NCBI RefSeq assembly: GCF_900090325.1
Contig: NZ_FMHW01000002.1
Coordinates: 4,899,001 to 4,963,000, forward strand
Source of the DNA: Micromonospora pallida
Lineage (GTDB): Bacteria > Actinomycetota > Actinomycetes > Mycobacteriales > Micromonosporaceae
DNA length: 64,000 nucleotides
Direction: 5' to 3'
The notes under the pieces are model-generated. The model searched no databases. It saw nothing but the letters and a program-made list of their open reading frames with translations, and had not been told where the DNA came from. This document shows positions 42,148-50,237 of this stretch, one piece after another. The translations under genes were made by a program, and so were the position numbers. Numbering within the stretch: position 1 is the stretch's first letter; every line of letters starts with the position of its first letter.

Positions 42148-43151
42148 CGTGCGGCCCCACCGGCCGCGTAGCTGGGCAGCGCGCCACTGGCCGGCGCCGG
42201 GGTGGCGTCGAGGACCTCGCCCACGACGAACGACGGGTCGACCCGGCGCAGCCACATCTCCGGGCGGAGCGTGATCCGGTGCGCCAGGGCCGGCACGGCG
42301 ACGTCCTTGACGTCCTCCGGCACCACATAGTCCCGACCGGCGAACGCGGCCCGCGCCCGGGCCAGCAGCAGCAACGCCAGCGACCCACGCGGCGACGCGC
42401 CGACCAGCACGGACGGGTGGTCCCGGGTGGCCGCGGCCAGCTCGACCATGTACCGGCCGACGGAGTCCTCCACCGCCACGTTCTCCAGGGCGGCCTGCAT
42501 GGCGCGCAGCGTGGGCGCGTCGACGATCGGCTCGATCTCGGCCTCCTCGCGGCGGCGGGCCATCCGCCGGCGCAGCACCTCCCACTCCTCCTCGCGCTCC
42601 GGGTAGCCGAAGGAAACCCGGAGCAGGAACCGGTCGAGCTGCGCCTCGGGCAGCGGGTAGGTGCCCTCGTACTCGATCGGGTTGGCAGTGGCGAGCACGT
42701 GGAACGGCTCGTCCAGCCGGTAGGTGACGCCCTCCACCGAGACCTGCTTCTCCTGCATCGCCTCCAGCAGCGCGGACTGGGTCTTCGGCGGGGTCCGGTT
42801 GATCTCGTCGGCGAGGAGCAGGTTGGTGAAGAGCGGACCGGCCCGGAAGGTGAAGTCGCCGCTGCGCTGGTCGTAGAGGAAGGAGCCGGTGACGTCGGCG
42901 GGCAGCAGGTCGGGGGTGAACTGCAACCGACGGAAGTTCAGCCCGAGGGCCTGCGCGAAGGAGCGCGCGGTGAGCGTCTTACCCAGCCCCGGCAGGTCCT
43001 CCAGCAGTACGTGCCCACCGGCCAGGATCCCGGCGAGGACCAGCTCCAACGCGTCGCGCTTGCCGACCACGACCGAGCCCACCGCGTCGAGCACCGCGCG
43101 GGCCAGCCGGCCGGCCTCGGCGGGCGTGACGATCCGGTCCACGTCGTTCAT
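42144..43151 (-). CDS. MoxR-family AAA+ ATPase
   Basis: A 335-residue ATPase. Walker A is EDLPGLGKTLTAR (about residues 51-63), Walker B LLLADEINRTPPKTQ (about 114-128) and the sensor LATANPIEYEGTYPLPEAQLDR. MoxR ATPases act as chaperones that activate partner proteins, often DUF58/vWA proteins encoded next door. ATG start overlaps the previous stop by one base. Mycobacterial and other actinobacterial clusters keep the same neighbours. Confidence 0.94.
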   Translation of the reverse strand: MNDVDRIVTPAEAGRLARAVLDAVGSVVVGKRDALELVLAGILAGGHVLLEDLPGLGKTLTARSFAQALGLNFRRLQFTPDLLPADVTGSFLYDQRSGDFTFRAGPLFTNLLLADEINRTPPKTQSALLEAMQEKQVSVEGVTYRLDEPFHVLATANPIEYEGTYPLPEAQLDRFLLRVSFGYPEREEEWEVLRRRMARRREEAEIEPIVDAPTLRAMQAALENVAVEDSVGRYMVELAAATRDHPSVLVGASPRGSLALLLLARARAAFAGRDYVVPEDVKDVAVPALAHRITLRPEMWLRRVDPSFVVGEVLDATPAPASGALPSYAAGGAAR

Positions 43152-43744
43152 CAGATTTTCTCCAGTTCAGCGACGATCGCCGCGAGGTCGCGCGGCGACG
43201 GGGGGCGGCGGCCGGGTGCGGCGAGGAACGTCCAGAGCCGCTCGCCCAGCAGGGCCTGGGCGCGGGCCGGGTCGCTGTCGCGGGTCACGCCGTGCCGTTG
43301 GCGCAGGCGCTCGTCGGCCAGCTCGGTGATCCTGGGCAGGACGACCTGGGTGAAGCGTTCCGGCTGGCTGGTGGCCCACTCCAGGGGCAGCGCCCAGCCG
43401 TCCACGGCGACCCGCAGCGCGTCCCCGGCGGGCGGTGGTTCGGCCGCGCCGGTCACCGACGTGCCCCGGCGCGACGGCGGCGGTGGGGCGAGCCGACCGG
43501 TGACCGTCCGGACGCCGAGCAGGGCGAGCACCCCGGCCACCAGCACCGGCAACGAGACGGTAAATCCGATCGCCCTGAGCACGGCGACCAGTACGGCCGT
43601 GGCCGCACCGGTAACCAGTGCGGTCCGCAGCAGCCAGCGCAGCCAGCCGCCCCGGCGGCGGGCCTCGGGCTGCCCCGCCGGCTCCTCCTCGAACCGGAGC
43701 AGGTCGTCGATGCTCGCGCCGCCGCGCGGGGCTGACTCGCTCAC
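43151..43744 (-). CDS. Small membrane protein of the MoxR operon
   Basis: 197 residues. An acidic N-terminus (SIDDLLRFEEEPAG) precedes two hydrophobic helices (about residues 37-75). The remaining part is soluble with WALPLEWATSQPERFTQVVLP and a basic Arg-rich C-terminus. No family is recognised. GTG overlaps the DUF4129 stop codon (GTGA). Only the upstream frame-mate extends much further left in the wrong frame. Confidence 0.8.
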   Translation of the reverse strand: MSESAPRGGASIDDLLRFEEEPAGQPEARRRGGWLRWLLRTALVTGAATAVLVAVLRAIGFTVSLPVLVAGVLALLGVRTVTGRLAPPPPSRRGTSVTGAAEPPPAGDALRVAVDGWALPLEWATSQPERFTQVVLPRITELADERLRQRHGVTRDSDPARAQALLGERLWTFLAAPGRRPPSPRDLAAIVAELEKI

Positions 43745-44478
43745 GTCGGCACCTCGTCGGCGAAGACGACCAGCTCGGCCCGGATCCGGCGCAACGCGGC
43801 CCGAGCCTGGTCGCGCGTCTGCTCGTCCACCGTGCTGGTGGCGTACCGGGCGGCCCGGTAGACATTGGCGAACTCGGCCAGCACGTCGGCGCTGACGATC
43901 GCCGGGACGCCGCTGTCGGTGTCCCCCCGCAACAGCCGGGTGACCAGGTCCGTCGGGGTGTCCCCAGCCCGCCGGGCCACCCCGGCGGTCGCGGCGGCCT
44001 CCTCCAGCCGTACCCAGCAGGCGATCACCACGGTGCGCGGGTCGCTCGACCGGTCGTCCAACTCGATCAGGCCGGCGTCGAGCGCGGCGACCACGTCCCG
44101 GGCGGTCCCCTCGGCCGACGGGCGGGGCCGCGCGGCGGGCAGCCCACGCCGGTTGGCCCGGCGCAACGCGCCCCGCAGGACCGTCCAGAGCGCGTAACCG
44201 AGAGCGATCAGGGCGGTCAGTCCGAGCAGCACGATCGCGCCGGTGGTGACCCAGCCGGGGATGCGGGCCGCCGACTCGCGGGCCACCTCCCGGGGTTCGA
44301 CCGGGAACGACGGGGAGGGCTGCGCCGACGGGTACTCCGGAATGAACGGAACGTGCTCCGCGGCCGGGGGGATACGGGTCGTGCCGAGCGCGGAGTGCGC
44401 GGCGGCGACCGAGACGACCGCGAGCAGGGCCGCGACGGCCAGCACCGGCCACCATCTGCGCAGCACGCTGAAATCCAT
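43741..44478 (-). CDS. DUF4129 domain protein
   Basis: 245 residues. A hydrophobic segment near the N-terminus and a second one at about 96-120 (VLLGLTALIALGYALW) frame an extracytoplasmic Pro-rich region, with DUF4129 in the C-terminal half (RDVVAALDAGLIELD; FANVYRAARYATST). DUF4129 proteins usually sit with MoxR/DUF58 in envelope-linked operons. ATG 44478 is chosen although GGGGCGG upstream is only a moderate ribosome-binding site. Confidence 0.82.
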   Translation of the reverse strand: MDFSVLRRWWPVLAVAALLAVVSVAAAHSALGTTRIPPAAEHVPFIPEYPSAQPSPSFPVEPREVARESAARIPGWVTTGAIVLLGLTALIALGYALWTVLRGALRRANRRGLPAARPRPSAEGTARDVVAALDAGLIELDDRSSDPRTVVIACWVRLEEAAATAGVARRAGDTPTDLVTRLLRGDTDSGVPAIVSADVLAEFANVYRAARYATSTVDEQTRDQARAALRRIRAELVVFADEVPT

Positions 44479-44498
44479 CGTCACCGCCCCGCGCAGTG

Positions 44499-45239
44499 TC
44501 AGTCCACCCCGGCCACCTGCTTCGCCCGGGTGAACACCTCGTCCAGCATCCGTGGTGTGAGCCGTCCGGTGAAGGTGTTCTGCTGGCTGACGTGGTAGCA
44601 GCCCAGCACCTCCGGTACGGCCGTGCCGGACCAGTGTGCCCCATGGCCGAACGCCGGTCGCGGGCTGGGCGGGTGGATGCCGTACACCGCGCGCAGCGCC
44701 GGCCACCACGCGGCCCAGGCGAACGCGCCCAGCGCCACCACGACACGCAGCGTGGGCCGGATCAGCGCCAGTTCGCGGTGCAGCCACGGCGCGCAGGTGT
44801 CCCGCTCGCCGGGAGTGGGTTTGTTGTCCGGGGGCGCGCAGCGCACCGCCGAGAAGATCCGGGTCTCCCGCAGGGCCAACCCGTCGTCCCGGGCGACGCT
44901 GGTCGGCTGGTTGGCCAGCCCGGCCCGGTGCAGCGCGGCGAAGAGAACGTCGCCGGAGCGGTCCCCGGTGAAGATCCGTCCGGTGCGGTTGCCGCCGTGC
45001 GCGGCGGGCGCGAGGCCGAGGATGGCGATCCGGGCGTCGGAAACCCCGAAGCCGGGCACCGGGCGGCCCCAGTACTCCTGGTCACGGAAGGCCGCCCGCC
45101 TCGTCCGGGCCACCTCCTCCCGCCAGGTGACCAGGCGGGGGCAGGCGAAGCACCCGCTGATCGCGCCGTCGAGGTCGGGCAGGTCGGCCGCCCGCCGGGC
45201 GCGGGCGACCACCTCCTCGGGGGTACGGGGCTCAGCCAA
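44499..45239 (-). CDS. Uracil-DNA glycosylase, family 5 type (UdgB-like)
   Basis: A 246-residue base-excision repair enzyme removing uracil and possibly hypoxanthine. [20 protein letters not shown] (about residues 74-93) is motif 1 with the GLAPA sequence of family 5, and [12 protein letters not shown] (about 208-219) motif 3. [10 protein letters not shown] holds two of the iron-sulfur cluster cysteines, with C in CAPP and C in GERDTC later. TTG at 45239 overlaps the preceding gene's stop; translational coupling is likely. Only the alternative start is uncertain. Confidence 0.88.
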   Translation of the reverse strand: MAEPRTPEEVVARARRAADLPDLDGAISGCFACPRLVTWREEVARTRRAAFRDQEYWGRPVPGFGVSDARIAILGLAPAAHGGNRTGRIFTGDRSGDVLFAALHRAGLANQPTSVARDDGLALRETRIFSAVRCAPPDNKPTPGERDTCAPWLHRELALIRPTLRVVVALGAFAWAAWWPALRAVYGIHPPSPRPAFGHGAHWSGTAVPEVLGCYHVSQQNTFTGRLTPRMLDEVFTRAKQVAGVD

Positions 45240-45918
45240 GCCGCCCCCGGAAGAGTTCGAGGGTACGGGCCCAGGCGCTGGCGGCGGCCCACTGGTCGAA
45301 GACCTCCGGCCGGTCGTCGTTGAAGAACGAGTGCGCGGTGCCCGGGTAGTCGTGGAGCACGCAGGTGCCGCCGGCCGACTCGATCGCCTGTCGGGCGGTC
45401 TGCACGCCCTCGGCGGCGGACGTGCCGTCCGTCTCGGAACAGTGGATGACCGCCGTCTTGCCGGCGTAGTCGCCCCACTCGGGACGCATCCGCGTCCAGG
45501 GCAGCACGGGGTAGAAGCCGGCGGTGGCGACGATCCGGTCGGAGACGGTCGCCGACCAGAGCGCCAGGCTGCCACCGGCGCAGAAGCCGGCGCAGCCGAC
45601 CCCACCGGCGACCTCGGGACGGCTGGCGAGGTAGTCGGCGGCGGCGGCGATGTCAGCCGCCGCGTCGTCCATCCGCGACGCCGTCATCAGGTGCTTCGCC
45701 TCGTCCGCGTCGACGGTCGCGGCACCGGGGCGCAGGTCCGGGGCGAGCGCCACGAACCCGGCCTCGGCGAACCGGTCCGCGACCGAGGCGATGTGCGGGA
45801 CGAGCCCCCACCGCTCCTGGATGACGATGACCGCCGGGCTGGTCGCACCGCCGGAGGGTAGCGCGAGGTAACCCTCGCTCGTCGTACCGTCATGGCGGTA
45901 GCTCACCATTTGGCCCAT
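45232..45918 (-). CDS. Dienelactone hydrolase family protein
   Basis: A 228-residue alpha/beta hydrolase. The nucleophile elbow is [14 protein letters not shown] (Cys, about residues 106-119) and the catalytic histidine lies in GTAHSFFND. Family members hydrolyse dienelactones in aromatic catabolism, but many genomes carry paralogues of unknown substrate, and no catechol pathway genes are near. ATG with GGGAGGATG 3 bases upstream. First gene of the minus-strand run ending at 40143. Confidence 0.9.
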   Translation of the reverse strand: MGQMVSYRHDGTTSEGYLALPSGGATSPAVIVIQERWGLVPHIASVADRFAEAGFVALAPDLRPGAATVDADEAKHLMTASRMDDAAADIAAAADYLASRPEVAGGVGCAGFCAGGSLALWSATVSDRIVATAGFYPVLPWTRMRPEWGDYAGKTAVIHCSETDGTSAAEGVQTARQAIESAGGTCVLHDYPGTAHSFFNDDRPEVFDQWAAASAWARTLELFRGRLG

Positions 45919-46155
45919 CTGGCATCCTCCCGGCGGTCAGTCCTCGGTGGCTGGTCGCGCGATTACCTGCCGGTAGCGTGCCACGCGGCGACAGCCCGGG
46001 GAAGACGCCGGTCGAGTGGGATTCACCTCCCGTTCAACGGGCGGACACGGCTGCCGTAGCCGGTGGCGGGCCGCCCGTCCGGCCGGGACCTCGACCGGGT
46101 CCGCCTGGCCGACGAACCGTCAGTCGGCTCGAGCAGGCTGACGCGCGTCGGGGTG

Positions 46156-46860
46156 TCAGCCACGGGCCACCAGGCAGAGCAGGTATCCGGTGCCGCCGGG
46201 CGGGATGCTGCTGTAGGTGTAGTAGCTGCCACCCTCGGCCACGAACGGCTCGCACCGGCGGCCGTCGCGGACCTGCTCCTCGGTCTGTCCGTCGACCCGC
46301 CCGACCACGTCGTACGCGGCGTCCGGAGCAGAGCAGGCGACCACCCGCGCCTCGGCGGTCCGGCGCTGGCCGCTGTCGGCGACGTCGGGCAGCGGACCCA
46401 GGCAGTCCCCCACCTGCGCGTCAGCGGTCCGGTCGGGGGCGAGCAGTTGACCCGCGACGTCGTACCGCAGTCCGACCACCACCAGCCCACCGACCAGCGC
46501 GGCGACCACCCCGAGCATGACCAGCACCCGCAGCAGTGGATGCCACCCACCCCCGGCCGGCTCCTCGCCCTCGTCGCCCGGCCCGGCACCGGTCGGGTCC
46601 GCGTCGCCGGCCGACGCGGCGTCGCCCGAGGTCGCACCGTCGGTCAGGACCGCACCGCCGGTCGGGGTCGCACCGTCAGCCATGGCCGTGGCGTCGGCCG
46701 AGACGGCACCGTCGGCTGAGGCCGCGCCGCCAGTCAAGGCCGTGGCGCCAGTCAAGGCCGTGGCGTCGGTCGGGGCCGCCGCGCCGTCGGGGCCAGGGCC
46801 GGTGCCGTCACCGGCGGTTTCGTCCTCGGTCGGCGCGGTGGATTCGGCCTGCTGCTTCAC
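46156..46860 (-). CDS. Secreted or membrane-anchored protein with low-complexity N-terminus
   Basis: 234 residues. The first 100 are an Ala/Asp/Gly/Thr-rich repetitive region (variants of ATALTGG and ADGATPTGG), then one transmembrane helix (about 108-130) and an extracytoplasmic domain with several cysteines (GDCLGPL, VVACSAP, RRCEPF, GYLLCLV). The domain resembles LppU-like actinobacterial proteins. GTG start; the ribosome-binding site is interrupted by an 8-G run directly before it. Function unknown. Confidence 0.7.
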   Translation of the reverse strand: MKQQAESTAPTEDETAGDGTGPGPDGAAAPTDATALTGATALTGGAASADGAVSADATAMADGATPTGGAVLTDGATSGDAASAGDADPTGAGPGDEGEEPAGGGWHPLLRVLVMLGVVAALVGGLVVVGLRYDVAGQLLAPDRTADAQVGDCLGPLPDVADSGQRRTAEARVVACSAPDAAYDVVGRVDGQTEEQVRDGRRCEPFVAEGGSYYTYSSIPPGGTGYLLCLVARG

Positions 46861-47022
46861 GGGGGGGGTCCTTCCGGGATGATCGACAGCGGAAACGGTA
46901 GCGACGCGGTATCGCTCGCGCTGTCCCTCGGAACGTGACGTCCGTCCCTCGTGGATCCTCTCCCTGCGCCGGCCGGCTTCCGGGGCGGGCCGGTCACCCG
47001 GCGAGCCCGCCCCGGACCTGCG

Positions 47023-48072
47023 TCACCGGGCCGGCGCGGACTCCGTCGGACCGGGGGTCGACGTGGGGGCCGGGCTGGCCGGACCGCTCGGCGTCGTCGA
47101 ACCTCCCGGCGTCGCGGCACCGCTCGGCGTCGTCGAGCCCTGCGGCGTCGCGGCACCGCTCGGCGTGGCGTCCGGCGTCGTGGTCGGGCCGACGGACGTC
47201 GGGGCCGACGTCGGATCCGTACGGAACTGGAACGGGGCCTGCTCCGGGCAGTACGGGTACGTCCGACGGATCGGGTCCTCGATCGGCGCGGAGTTCGCCT
47301 TCTCGCAGGCCGGCCAGCCGAGCCGGATCGGCGTGCCGTTCTGGTCGAAGAGGCGGACGTCGCGCACCAGCCGGCCTTCGCTGTCGTAGACGAAGACGTC
47401 CTGGATGTGGGAGTACTGGTCGTCTACCGACACCGACTGGTAGCCGTAGCCACCCCAGCGCGCCCGGCTGTCGACGGTGGCGGCGCCGACCAGCCCGAAG
47501 AGGACCAGTCCCAGCGAGCCGGCGAGCACGAGCCGGCGCGGCCACCGGGAGAGCCGTTGTGCGTTGCGGCCGAGCCAGAGCGAGCCGACCACACAGCCGG
47601 CCAGGAGCACCAGGCCGGCGAGATGGCTGCCACCGAGGCTGGGCAGCACCCCGAAGGTGCCGCCGGTGCTCATCGCGGTCACCAGCATCGCGGCGAGGTA
47701 GCCCCGGACCAGCCACCAGGCGGGACGGAGCAGCCGCAGGTAGTCCGAGGCGGTGGAGTACCCGAGCGGCGGGCCGAGCCGGACGTCGAGGGCGCGCAGC
47801 CGGGTGCGTACCCCGAGCGCGAGACCGGCGACGCGCTGGTCCAGGTTCGGCCCGGTACGCAGCGGGGCTCCGGCGGCGGCCCGCAGTTCCGCCGCGTACG
47901 CCTCGGGCTCACCGAGCCGGTCCACCAGCGAACCCCCGGCCTCGGCGGCCACCTCGGCGAGATGCTCGGACAGGTCCTCGGTCAACTCGTCCCGCTGCGC
48001 CGGGGGCAGGTCGGCCAGTGCCGCCCGGACCCGCTCGACGTACGCCGTGATGTCCTGCTCCATGACGGTCAT
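47023..48072 (-). CDS. HAAS-domain membrane protein
   Basis: 349 residues. The N-terminal helical HAAS/DUF1700-like domain (VERVRAALADLPPAQRDELTEDL) is followed by about four transmembrane helices, an extracytoplasmic domain with two cysteines and a C-terminal Ser/Thr/Pro tail with repeats of TTPSGAATP. The ATG overlaps the PadR stop codon (ATGA), the common PadR-HAAS two-gene unit, where PadR represses the pair in response to an unknown signal. Confidence 0.85.
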   Translation of the reverse strand: MTVMEQDITAYVERVRAALADLPPAQRDELTEDLSEHLAEVAAEAGGSLVDRLGEPEAYAAELRAAAGAPLRTGPNLDQRVAGLALGVRTRLRALDVRLGPPLGYSTASDYLRLLRPAWWLVRGYLAAMLVTAMSTGGTFGVLPSLGGSHLAGLVLLAGCVVGSLWLGRNAQRLSRWPRRLVLAGSLGLVLFGLVGAATVDSRARWGGYGYQSVSVDDQYSHIQDVFVYDSEGRLVRDVRLFDQNGTPIRLGWPACEKANSAPIEDPIRRTYPYCPEQAPFQFRTDPTSAPTSVGPTTTPDATPSGAATPQGSTTPSGAATPGGSTTPSGPASPAPTSTPGPTESAPAR

Positions 48073-48401
48073 GCCGCCGTCCCCCGATCGTCGAGCAGTG
48101 CGTCCATGGTGGTGGCGAACGAGCGCCAGAGCTTGCCGGATCGGAGCAGTTGGTCCCGCCCGGCGGCGTTCAGTGAGTAGTACTTCCGGTGCGGGCCGGA
48201 CTCGCTCGGCACGACGTACGCGGTCAGCAGACCGGCGGCGAAGAGTCGGCGCAGCGTGCCGTAGACGGAGGCGTCCCCGACCTCCTCCAGCCCGGCGGCG
48301 CGCAGCCGGCGCAGGATGTCGTAGCCGTAGCCGTCCTCCTCCCGGAGCACGGCGAGGACCGCGAGATCCAGTACGCCCTTCAGGAGCTGGGTGGTATCCA
48401 C
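48069..48401 (-). CDS. PadR-family transcriptional regulator
   Basis: 110 residues. Winged-helix DNA-binding part at about 3-80 (GVLDLAVLAVLREEDGYGYDI; SVYGTLRRLFAAGLL as recognition and wing), followed by a short helical tail. The GTG at 48401 is chosen: it gives MDTTQLLKG, usual in the family, and TAGTGT at 48414-48409 ends 7 bases before it, so a leaderless message is likely. A GTG at 48410 would overlap that -10 box. The HAAS gene overlaps downstream. Confidence 0.9.
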   Translation of the reverse strand: MDTTQLLKGVLDLAVLAVLREEDGYGYDILRRLRAAGLEEVGDASVYGTLRRLFAAGLLTAYVVPSESGPHRKYYSLNAAGRDQLLRSGKLWRSFATTMDALLDDRGTAA

Positions 48402-48408
48402 GCGTCGC

Positions 48409-48432
48409 ACACTACTGCGTGATGCACAGTAG
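48409..48432 (-). promoter_or_regulatory. PadR promoter with overlapping inverted repeat
   Basis: CTACTG (48412-48417) and CAGTAG (48427-48432) form an inverted repeat with 9 bases between and overlap the -10 box TAGTGT. This is consistent with PadR autoregulation; not tested. Confidence 0.5.
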
Positions 48433-48533
48433 CGTCAATCAGCATCGGCCGGACATCACACGACGGAGGCCCGACCGCCCGGACCTGCCGGTTGGTGGAC
48501 CTCCGTCGGATGGAGAGGTGACCCGTTGCCGGG

Positions 48534-49793
48534 TCAGTTGCCGTTCAGCCCGAGGACCGGCGGAGTGGTGCCGGAACCGGCCTGCCAGTCCATGTCGTCC
48601 TCGGTCAGCCAGGTGCTGCGGGTGCCGGACTCGTCGTCCTCCCCGCCGGTCACGGGCGCGCCACCGAGCACACCGGGCCGGAGCCCGCGGGCCGTACCGG
48701 GGCGGTTGCCCGCCGCCGCCCGGTCCGTCGCGCCCGGCGTGACCGACCGACCCGCGCCGACCGCCGCCCGGCTCTCCAGTCCGGTGCCACCGGCCGCGGG
48801 CCGAGCCATCGGGGTGGACCCGCCACCACCGGCGCCGGTCGCCAGGGCGGCGGTACCGATCACTCCACCAGCCGGCAACGCGTTCGACGCCCAGGACGGG
48901 CCTGAACCGGCGGAGGAGGGCTTGCTGCCGGTCGCCGCACTGGCCACCATGCCGCCCGCGCCCGCCGTCCAGCCGGCGAGCAGGGTGCCGCTGGCTCCGG
49001 ACAGCGAGGTGCCCGTACCCGGGGTGGTCGGGGTGGGCTGGGCGGTGGGGTCGGTGTCGGAGTTCGGACCCGGAAGCAGACCGGGCGCGATGAACTCGCC
49101 GCGCCCGGGTCCGTCCGGGTCACCGGCCCCGCTGGTGCCGGTGTGCCCGGGGGAACCGGTGCCCGGGGCCCGGGTCGGCGTCGTCGCGCCCGGCCCACTG
49201 CGGGGCGTGTTCGAGGTCTCGCCCACCCCGCCCGGGGTGTCCACCGGCGGCGGGGCCGGCGGGCTCCAGCGGTCGAAGGTGGAGAGGTCGTAGCTGGCGG
49301 CCAACTCGGCCACCACCTTCACCATCCGCTGGTGGGCCTTCTCCTTCTCCTCCTTGTCCTGCTGGTGCCCGGCGATCGCGCCGATGACCGCCCCGGCCGG
49401 GCCGAACAGCGCGCCCTTCGCGGCACCGCCGATCGCCTTGTCGTGGTCGTCGGTCTCCTCGGGGCTCTCGGCCTGCCGCTGGGCGGTGCGCAGCGGCCCG
49501 GACATCAGCGACAGTCCCTCGTGGACCGAGCCCATCCCGCCGGACAGGCTGCTGGAGTACTGGACCACGAGATTGACCCGCCGCTGGAACTCGTCGCCGG
49601 CATCGCCGACCCACGTCCGGTCGAGGGCGTCGAGATCCGCCCGCAGGGAACGGCCGAGCCCGTCGACCGTGTCCTTCATCGAACTCCACGCGGTGGCGAG
49701 GGTGTCGATCTGCTCCGCGTTCCCGGCCTGCACGCCCTGGTAGAGCTGCTCGTGGCTGACCGGCTCGTAACGCTGTACGTACTCGTCAGACAC
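48534..49793 (-). CDS. PPE/EspB-like type VII secretion substrate
   Basis: A 419-residue protein. Residues 1 to about 180 form a helical WXG100-like hairpin with TWVGDAGDEF (about 62-71); the rest is a Pro/Gly/Thr-rich, probably disordered region. It ends TWLTEDDMDWQAGS..., a tail shape also common in actinobacterial PPE-like proteins. The GTG 49793 has GGAGGGGAG before it and overlaps the preceding gene by 8 bp. Placed beside eccB, it is a plausible secreted substrate or substrate partner. Confidence 0.8.
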   Translation of the reverse strand: MSDEYVQRYEPVSHEQLYQGVQAGNAEQIDTLATAWSSMKDTVDGLGRSLRADLDALDRTWVGDAGDEFQRRVNLVVQYSSSLSGGMGSVHEGLSLMSGPLRTAQRQAESPEETDDHDKAIGGAAKGALFGPAGAVIGAIAGHQQDKEEKEKAHQRMVKVVAELAASYDLSTFDRWSPPAPPPVDTPGGVGETSNTPRSGPGATTPTRAPGTGSPGHTGTSGAGDPDGPGRGEFIAPGLLPGPNSDTDPTAQPTPTTPGTGTSLSGASGTLLAGWTAGAGGMVASAATGSKPSSAGSGPSWASNALPAGGVIGTAALATGAGGGGSTPMARPAAGGTGLESRAAVGAGRSVTPGATDRAAAGNRPGTARGLRPGVLGGAPVTGGEDDESGTRSTWLTEDDMDWQAGSGTTPPVLGLNGN

Positions 49794-50151
49794 GCGGACT
49801 CCCCTCCGTAAGCGGGTCGTCGACGCCACCGAGGACCCGGGCGATGTCGGCCGCGTTGGCCTTGTTCCGCGCCTCGGTCGTGCGGTAGTTGTCGAGGATC
49901 TTCTGGGTCGCCTCCTGGACCGCCACCAGTGACCGCCGGAGCCGTTGGACCCGGTCGACGTAGCGGGTGTGCAGGTCGGCGTACTGCCGCGAGCTGCTCA
50001 CCGCGTCGGCGAACGAGCCGAGCGCGGGCGGCCTGCACTGCAGTTCGGTGTTCAGCTTCTTGAGCAGCTGGTCAGCCTCGGTGATCCGGGCGGCCAGCCG
50101 CTGGTGGAAATCCTCCAAGGACAGTACGTCGACTCTGGTCTTCGTGCCCAT
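49786..50151 (-). CDS. Small helical type VII locus protein
   Basis: 121 residues, all predicted helical, with LLKKLNTELQCRPPALGSFADAV (about 29-51) and RVQRLRRSLVAVQEATQKILDNYR (about 67-90). It resembles the WXG-like partner proteins that pair with PPE-type substrates. No WxG is present. ATG with GGGGATG 5 bases upstream. Overlap with the next gene suggests the two products form a pair. Confidence 0.7.
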   Translation of the reverse strand: MGTKTRVDVLSLEDFHQRLAARITEADQLLKKLNTELQCRPPALGSFADAVSSSRQYADLHTRYVDRVQRLRRSLVAVQEATQKILDNYRTTEARNKANAADIARVLGGVDDPLTEGSPRV

Positions 50152-50237
50152 GCAGCATCCCCGTACTCGTCGTCGGCACTTGTCGCGAAGATCAGCGTAG
50201 TGGACCCGGGCCAGTCAGGCGAGCCGGCCGACCAGCC

